From contig NZ_CP048407.1 of assembly GCF_003403315.2 (NCBI RefSeq), positions 2,728,001 through 2,792,000 of the forward strand: a DNA stretch of 64,000 nt, given 5' to 3'. Position numbers and translations under genes: made by a program. Shown here in pieces: positions 58,465-64,000 of this stretch. The stretch comes from Thermaerobacter sp. PB12/4term. Its GTDB lineage: Bacteria; Bacillota; Sulfobacillia; Thermaerobacterales; Thermaerobacteraceae. Below the pieces are notes generated by a model. The model did no database searches. It was not told the origin of the DNA and saw nothing but the letters and a program-made list of their open reading frames with translations. The number at the start of each line of letters is the position of its first letter. Position 1 is the first letter of the stretch.

Positions 58465-59361
58465 TCAAGACCCCTTGCTGCCCGGAACCGGTGGGCCACC
58501 CGCCGGTGCACCGGCCGGCTCCGGCTCCACCAGCTCGGCAACGAAGGGTGGTAGTGCAAAGGCTGCCCGGTGGACCTCCGGACTGTAGTACCGCGTCTGG
58601 AGGCGCGCTTCTTCCCAGGCCCCTTCCCGTGGCCGGCGCGGGTCGGTTCCCCGCGTGCCCACGCTGTAGGTCCAGAAACCGCCGGGGTAGGTGGGCACCA
58701 CGCCCCAGTACAGTCCGGCCACGGGGAAGACCTGCCGCAACGAGGCCTGCACCTGGCGAATCAGCTCGCGGTTGAAGAAGGGCGACTCCGACTGCTGGAC
58801 GAAGATGCCCCCGGGCCGCAACGCCCGGAAGACGGCACGGTGAAAGTCCGAGCCAAAGAGGGCCACCGCCGGCCCCACCGGATCGGTGGAGTCGACGATG
58901 ATCACATCGTAGGCGTCGGGATGTTCCTCCACGTGGCGGATGCCGTCGGTGAAGAACACCCGGGCGCGGGCGTCGGCAAAGTTGTTCAGCTCGGGCAGGT
59001 GCCGGCGCGAGACCTCGACCACCCGCTGGTCGATCTCCGCCATGTGGGCCTCTTCCACCGTGGGGTGGCGCAGGACCTCCCGCAGGACGCCACCGTCCCC
59101 GCCGCCAATGACCAGCACCCGCCGCGGATGGGGGTGGGCAAACAGGGGCACGTGGGCCATCATCTCGTGATAGGCGAACTCGTCCTTCTCGGTGGTCTGG
59201 ATCACGTCGTCCAGCACCAGCATGCGGCCGAACTGGACGGTGTCCAGCACCATGATCTCCTGGTAGGGGCTGCGCTCCTGGTGGAGCACCTGCCGCACCC
59301 GCACCGAGATCCGGAGGTCGGCCGTTTGGTCTTCGGAAAACCAAACCTGCACTGCGCCCAC
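58465..59361 (-). CDS. speE: Spermidine synthase
   Basis: Transfers an aminopropyl group from decarboxylated SAM to putrescine. The 298 residues show LDDVIQTTEKDEFAYHEMMA, the cofactor loop VLVIGGGDGGVLREVLRH, EIDQRVVEVSRRHLP, and the catalytic DSTDPVGPA. The C-terminal 20 residues are Pro/Gly-rich. The SAM decarboxylase needed to supply the aminopropyl donor is not in the window. The start at 59361 lies 62 bp after pdaD. Confidence 0.95.
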   Translation of the reverse strand: MGAVQVWFSEDQTADLRISVRVRQVLHQERSPYQEIMVLDTVQFGRMLVLDDVIQTTEKDEFAYHEMMAHVPLFAHPHPRRVLVIGGGDGGVLREVLRHPTVEEAHMAEIDQRVVEVSRRHLPELNNFADARARVFFTDGIRHVEEHPDAYDVIIVDSTDPVGPAVALFGSDFHRAVFRALRPGGIFVQQSESPFFNRELIRQVQASLRQVFPVAGLYWGVVPTYPGGFWTYSVGTRGTDPRRPREGAWEEARLQTRYYSPEVHRAAFALPPFVAELVEPEPAGAPAGGPPVPGSKGS

Positions 59362-59423
59362 CCCGCTCTACCGCCGGAACGGCGCCGCTCCGGTGACGGG
59401 TCCGCCGCCCGGCATGCTGAAAC

Positions 59424-59885
59424 CTAGTACCAGAGCACCGCCGCGGCCACCACGGCGCCGGGCCGGTCCCCCACCACCATCTCCGCCGCGGCGACCCGCA
59501 CCTCCCGCAGGGCCATGCCCCGCCGCCGGAAGGCCTCTTCCACCATGGCCCGCACGGCCTGCTCGGCTTCCTTCTGGGTACAATGCCCCGAAAATTCCAT
59601 GATGGTGCCGTAGTCACGGTCGGAGAACCCGACCGCCACCGCCGCGGCGATCCGGTCGCCCTTGACGTCGCTGGCGATGGTTCCGTAGGCCGTGGGGGTC
59701 AGGGAACCCGGGGGGATGTCCAGCTTCTCCACCACCTCGCAGTCGGGCGGAAGGATGCTGGACACCTTGATCAGATTGAGGTTGCCGATGCCGGCCGCCA
59801 GCAGGGCGTTGTCGAAGGCCGTCAGCTTGTGGTCGCCCTCGCCGCTGCCCGCCACCACCGTGACCTTCTTGGGTGTGGGAAGCAA
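59424..59885 (-). CDS. pdaD: Pyruvoyl-dependent arginine decarboxylase
   Basis: Decarboxylates arginine to agmatine. The 153 residues start at a TTG preceded by AAGGAGGCGAAGGGG. The precursor should cleave itself between Ser42 and Ser43 (LIKVSSILPP), with Ser43 becoming the pyruvoyl cofactor, as known for the archaeal enzyme. PTAYGTIASDVKGDRIAAAV and DRDYGTIMEFSGHCTQKEAE are conserved. It is the first gene of pdaD-speE-speB, a complete arginine-to-spermidine route apart from SAM decarboxylase. This enzyme type is common in archaea and scattered in bacteria. Confidence 0.94.
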   Translation of the reverse strand: MLPTPKKVTVVAGSGEGDHKLTAFDNALLAAGIGNLNLIKVSSILPPDCEVVEKLDIPPGSLTPTAYGTIASDVKGDRIAAAVAVGFSDRDYGTIMEFSGHCTQKEAEQAVRAMVEEAFRRRGMALREVRVAAAEMVVGDRPGAVVAAAVLWY

Positions 59886-60096
59886 CCCCTTCGCCTCCTT
59901 GCCCGGTGCCGGTATGCGACGCGGGGGCTGCCGGGGCCTGGCCGCCGCGAAAACACGGCCGCCGGCCCTGTTCCCGGCCGGCATGCCCCCTGCAGAGCCG
60001 GACAGGCGCCCGGCGAGCCGCACCGGCGCCGTCCACGGCCCCGCGCCCGCTTTGCCGGCCGCTCGTCCGGCCGGGCCGTCCTGAAAACCATGCTGT

Positions 60097-60125
60097 AATG
60101 TATCGAAACCCTCCCGGCCATGCAA
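60097..60125 (-). promoter_or_regulatory. Promoter of pdaD-speE-speB-argS
   Basis: The minus strand reads TTGCAT (60120-60125), a 17-bp spacer and TACATT (60097-60102). It leaves a leader of about 205 nt before pdaD in which I recognise no known element. Confidence 0.7.
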
Positions 60126-60166
60126 GGACGAGTTGGGCGGCCATACTACCCGCGGGAGGGTTGCTG

Positions 60167-62884
60167 ATGGGCACCGCCAACGGCGCCCGGCACGGGGGGA
60201 CGAACCGGCCCGGGCCGCGCGGCGGGGGATACACCGAGTGGCGCCCGCGGCGCCGCACCGGCGGTATGGGCGACCGCCGGCCCGGCCCCGCAGGAACCGG
60301 CGGGCGCGGTTCCGGACATCGGGGAGGCCGCCACGGGCGACCGTCCCTGGCCCGGCGGGTTGCCCGCTGGGCGGGCCTGGCGGTGGTCTTCCTGGCCCTG
60401 GCCGGGGCCGGCGTCGTGGCTTTCGCCGCCGCCACGCCCCTGCCCAAGCCCCAGGTCCCCCAGGCCACGGTGGTCTACGACATCGAGGGCCGGATGATCG
60501 CCAGCCTGTACCGCCAGAACCGCCAGGTGGCCCGGCCCGAAGAGATCCCGCGCAGCTTGCGCCAGGCCGTGGTGGCCGCGGAGGACGCCCGGTTCTACCG
60601 CCACCACGGCTTCGATCCCGTGGCCATCGGCCGGGCCGTGGTGCGCAACCTGGAGGCCGGGCGCATCGTGGAAGGGGGCTCGTCCATCACCCAGCAGCTG
60701 GCCCGGACCCTGTACGACCTCTCCCTGGAACGCACCGTCGGCCGCAAGTTCCGGGAAGCGCTGCTGGCGGTCAAGCTGGAGACCCACTACACCAAAGACC
60801 AGATCCTGACCATGTACCTCAACCAGGTGTACTTCGGGCGCGGTGCCTACGGGGCCAAGGTGGCGGCCCGGGAGTATTTCGGCAAGCCCCTGGATGAGCT
60901 GACCCTGGCCGAATCGGCCACCCTGGCCGCCTTCATCCGCGGTCCCGAGATCTACTGGCGCGATCCGGAGCGGGCCAAGGGGCGGCGCGACTGGGTGCTC
61001 TCGCGCATGGCCGAGCTGGGGATGATCACGGCGGCGGAGGCCGAGCAGGCCCAGGCGGAGCCCCTGCGCCTGCGGCCGCCGGACGAGCCGGACACCCGGG
61101 CGCCCTACTTCGTCGACTACGTCCGGGACCAGCTGGCCGCCCAGGTGCCCGAGCTGGCAAACCAGATCTATACCGGCGGGTTCCGCATCTACACCACCCT
61201 GGACCTGGACATGCAGCAAGCGGCGGAAGCCGCCGTGCAGCGCCTGGACGACCTGGTGGCCCCCCTGGAGGAGCACCAGGGCATACCGCAGCCCCAGGTA
61301 GCCCTGATCGCCCTCGACCCGTCCACCGGCGGCATCCGAGCCATGGTGGGCGGCCGTGACTTCGAAACGACGCCCTTCAACCGGGCGGTGCGGGCCCGCC
61401 GCCAGCCGGGGTCCGCCTTCAAGCCTTTCCTCTACACGGCCGTGCTGGCCGCCGGGGAACCCATCACCACGCCGGTGGCGTGCCGTGCCCGCGAGTACCC
61501 CGGTGGAGAGGGCGGCCGGCCTTACGTACCCAGCGATTACGGGGACGAGAGGTACCACAACGCCTTCCTGGACATCCGGCGGGCCGTGGCCATCTCCGAC
61601 AACGTGGTCGCCGTGGAGTGGATGAACCGGGTCAAGCCGGGACGCGTGGCCGCCCTGGCCCGGCGCATGGGCATCACCTCGCCCCTCACCACCCAGCACC
61701 TGACCCTGGCCCTGGGCGAATCGGCCGTCACCCCCCTGGAGCTGGCACGCGGCTACGCGACCCTGGCCAACCTGGGCCAGCGGGTCGACCCCTTCGCCAT
61801 CCTGCGGGTTGAAGATCGTGACGGCAGGGTGCTCTTCCAGCACGACCCCCAGGCGGAACGGGTCCTCGCCCCCGATGTGGCCTGGCTGATGACCGATGTG
61901 CTCAAGAGCGTCTTCGATCCCGCCTATAGCGGCACCGGGCGCGCCCTGGGCATCGGCCGGCCCGCGGCGGGCAAGACGGGGACCACCGACGCGTCGCGGG
62001 ACGTCTGGTTCGTGGGCTATACACCGGACCTGGTGGCTGCGGTCTGGGTTGGTGCCGATGACAACCGGCAAACGGTCCGGCTGCCCGGTGGCGCGGGGGC
62101 CACGGGGAGCAGCACCGCCGGGCGCATCTGGCAGGCGTTCATGCGGGTCGCGCTGGAGGGGCGCCCCGCGCGGGACTGGCCCCGTCCCGACGGGGTGGTG
62201 CGGGCCAGCGCCTGCACCCTGACAGGTGCTCTGGACAACCCGCAGTTCCAGTGGCGGGAGGAATGGTTCCTGGCCGGGCACGTGCCCCCGCCCAACTGCC
62301 TGGCCCTCCTGCAGGATCCTCACATCCGGGAGGACCTGGCCGCCGCCGGAGGCGCACCCCGGGGGCTCTTGCCGGTGCCCCTGCCTTCGCTGCCCGAGCT
62401 ACCGGGGCTGCCCGGGTTGCGGCCTCCCGCAACGGAGCCGCCGGGCCCAGGGCGGGAAGCACCGGAGGGCGGCCCGCCCGGCGGCCGTCCCGATCCCGAG
62501 AGCCCGCAGGCGCCGGCGGAGCCACCTCGCGGGCCGGCCCAGGAACCGGAAGGCGGGCCGGAAGGGGAAGAACCGGAAGAAGCTCCGTCCCAGCCCGGCG
62601 GCCCCAGCCCGGGCGCCGCGCGCGGGGGTAGGGAGCGCGGCGGGCCAGGCTCCCCGCCTGGCAGCCCGCAGGGCGAGGCCACCCCCGAACAGGGCCCTCC
62701 CGGCCAGGGCGGGCCGGAGGCGCCCGCAGGAGACGTGCCCGGCAGCGGTGCCGGTCCCGGGCAGGACGGTGCCGGTGACGCGACCCCGGGGCACCGACCG
62801 CCGGCCGGTCCCCGGGATGCCGGTGCGGGCTGGCCCTGGGAGAGCTTGCCGCGCCCGCCCGAGGGCCGGGCACCGCATCCCTAG
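60167..62884 (+). CDS. Class A penicillin-binding protein (PBP1-type)
   Basis: Bifunctional peptidoglycan synthase of 905 residues. A basic Gly/Arg-rich cytoplasmic segment (1-65) precedes one membrane anchor (about 67-88). The GT51 glycosyltransferase has its catalytic Glu139 in VAAEDARFYRHHGFDP, then GGSSITQQLARTLY and LNQVYFGRGAYG. The transpeptidase has SAFKPF (SxxK), SDN (AISDNVVAVEW) and KTGTT. The last 180 residues are an extracellular Pro/Gly/Glu-rich tail. The ATG at 60167 follows GGGAGGG at good spacing; a TTG two codons earlier is possible. It is divergent from pdaD. Confidence 0.94.
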   Translation: MGTANGARHGGTNRPGPRGGGYTEWRPRRRTGGMGDRRPGPAGTGGRGSGHRGGRHGRPSLARRVARWAGLAVVFLALAGAGVVAFAAATPLPKPQVPQATVVYDIEGRMIASLYRQNRQVARPEEIPRSLRQAVVAAEDARFYRHHGFDPVAIGRAVVRNLEAGRIVEGGSSITQQLARTLYDLSLERTVGRKFREALLAVKLETHYTKDQILTMYLNQVYFGRGAYGAKVAAREYFGKPLDELTLAESATLAAFIRGPEIYWRDPERAKGRRDWVLSRMAELGMITAAEAEQAQAEPLRLRPPDEPDTRAPYFVDYVRDQLAAQVPELANQIYTGGFRIYTTLDLDMQQAAEAAVQRLDDLVAPLEEHQGIPQPQVALIALDPSTGGIRAMVGGRDFETTPFNRAVRARRQPGSAFKPFLYTAVLAAGEPITTPVACRAREYPGGEGGRPYVPSDYGDERYHNAFLDIRRAVAISDNVVAVEWMNRVKPGRVAALARRMGITSPLTTQHLTLALGESAVTPLELARGYATLANLGQRVDPFAILRVEDRDGRVLFQHDPQAERVLAPDVAWLMTDVLKSVFDPAYSGTGRALGIGRPAAGKTGTTDASRDVWFVGYTPDLVAAVWVGADDNRQTVRLPGGAGATGSSTAGRIWQAFMRVALEGRPARDWPRPDGVVRASACTLTGALDNPQFQWREEWFLAGHVPPPNCLALLQDPHIREDLAAAGGAPRGLLPVPLPSLPELPGLPGLRPPATEPPGPGREAPEGGPPGGRPDPESPQAPAEPPRGPAQEPEGGPEGEEPEEAPSQPGGPSPGAARGGRERGGPGSPPGSPQGEATPEQGPPGQGGPEAPAGDVPGSGAGPGQDGAGDATPGHRPPAGPRDAGAGWPWESLPRPPEGRAPHP

Positions 62885-62910
62885 CGGAACGGCTGGGTCA
62901 GCTTACCCGG

Positions 62911-63396
62911 TCAGTAGTGGTACGGCTCGCCCCGGAGGATGCGGAAGGCGCGGTAGAGCTGCTCCAGCAGGATCACGGGCACCATCTGGTGGGGGAAGGT
63001 CAGGTGGGAGAGGGACCACCGTTCCCGTGCCCGCTCCAGGACCTGGGGTGCCAGGCCCAGGGGACCGCCGATGATGAAGACCAGCCGGCTGTCCCCCTCC
63101 ACCATGCGCTGGTCGAGCCACCCGGCTACGTCCTCGGAGGTCAACATGCGACCCCGGCGGTCCAGGGCCACCGCGTAGCTCCCCGGATCGAGGGCGGCCA
63201 GCAGCCGCTGGCCCTCGGCCTCCAGCACCCTCTGGACCTCACCCTGGGTCCGGCGGGCCGGGATGGGCTCGCCGGGCACCCGCCGCTGGTGGACCCGGGC
63301 GTAGCGTTCCAGGCGGCGCGCGTACTCTTCCGCCGCCCGCCGCAAGGCCGGCTGGTCCAGTTCCCCGACCGCCAGCAGTTCGATGTGCACGGGCAA
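62911..63396 (-). CDS. rlmH: 23S rRNA pseudouridine-1915 N3-methyltransferase RlmH
   Basis: SPOUT methyltransferase acting on the 70S ribosome. The protein has 161 residues from a TTG at 63396 after GGGGTG, or 159 from the GTG at 63390, the length of the Bacillus protein. HIELLAVGELDQPALRRAAEEY opens the protein. The SAM-binding knot shows LVFIIGGPLGL and LSHLTFPHQMVPVILLEQLYRAFRI, ending RGEPYHY as the family does. It lies 31 bp after an HtrA-type protease; that pair is common in Firmicutes. Confidence 0.95.
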   Translation of the reverse strand: MPVHIELLAVGELDQPALRRAAEEYARRLERYARVHQRRVPGEPIPARRTQGEVQRVLEAEGQRLLAALDPGSYAVALDRRGRMLTSEDVAGWLDQRMVEGDSRLVFIIGGPLGLAPQVLERARERWSLSHLTFPHQMVPVILLEQLYRAFRILRGEPYHY

Positions 63397-63427
63397 TGGG
63401 CTCACCCCGGCCCCATGATACACCCTG

Positions 63428-64000
<573 letters not shown>

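Noticed and set aside
60146-62323. A 725-codon minus-strand frame opposite the penicillin-binding protein gene
   Set aside because: The plus strand encodes clear GT51 and transpeptidase motifs throughout, so the antisense frame is a by-product of codon bias.

Overview
The window reads as chromosome of a very G+C-rich (roughly 70% by eye), probably thermophilic, low-branching Firmicute. Supporting signs are the CtsR-McsA-McsB-ClpC-RadA-DisA operon, CarD, a YacL-type PIN/TRAM protein, SigH, a Bacillus-style L10 leader, a cysteine T-box, consensus sigma-A promoters with strong GGAGG ribosome sites, and a pyruvoyl arginine decarboxylase with spermidine synthase. A Thermaerobacter-like organism fits; that is inference from gene content, not a database match. 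Nearly all of the window is housekeeping DNA. I saw no insertion sequence, prophage, CRISPR array or defence island.

1 to 31 kb is read almost entirely right to left on the minus strand. In transcription order: yacL-ispDF, rlpA-like, a cysteine T-box leader with cysE-cysS-rlmB, sigH, a tRNA Thr-Tyr-fMet-Thr cluster leading into a second EF-Tu gene with a 1-nt frameshift, rpmG, tRNA-Trp-secE, a 743-bp spacer, nusG-rplK-rplA, an L10 leader with rplJ-rplL, then rpoB-rpoC from their own promoter. The str operon follows (L7Ae-like gene, rpsL, rpsG, fusA, tuf, rpsJ) and leaves through the left edge. The order tRNA(Thr, Tyr, x, Thr)-tuf-secE-nusG-L11-L1-L10-L7/L12-rpoBC is the arrangement known around tufB in enterobacteria.

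31 to 43 kb: carD (minus) faces a plus-strand conserved protein of unknown function. Convergent to that are the APS reductase and sulfate adenylyltransferase genes (sulfate assimilation), with a 100-bp-period imperfect duplication upstream. Next comes the protein quality-control operon ctsR-mcsA-mcsB-clpC-radA-disA, with a perfect CtsR operator at its promoter.

43 to 54 kb: a membrane-anchored D-aminoacylase-type amidohydrolase, a gabT-lrp-cutA group, a Crp/Fnr regulator divergent from gabT, an unknown protein, a SWIM zinc-finger protein, a Yip1-type membrane protein and SppA.

54 to 64 kb: pdaD-speE-speB-argS-pyrG, linking arginine to agmatine, putrescine and spermidine next to arginyl-tRNA and CTP synthesis. 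Divergent from it is a class A penicillin-binding protein. RlmH and the 3' part of an HtrA protease end the window.

Many start codons are GTG or TTG. They were assigned from Shine-Dalgarno spacing and family alignment, so each is an inference.
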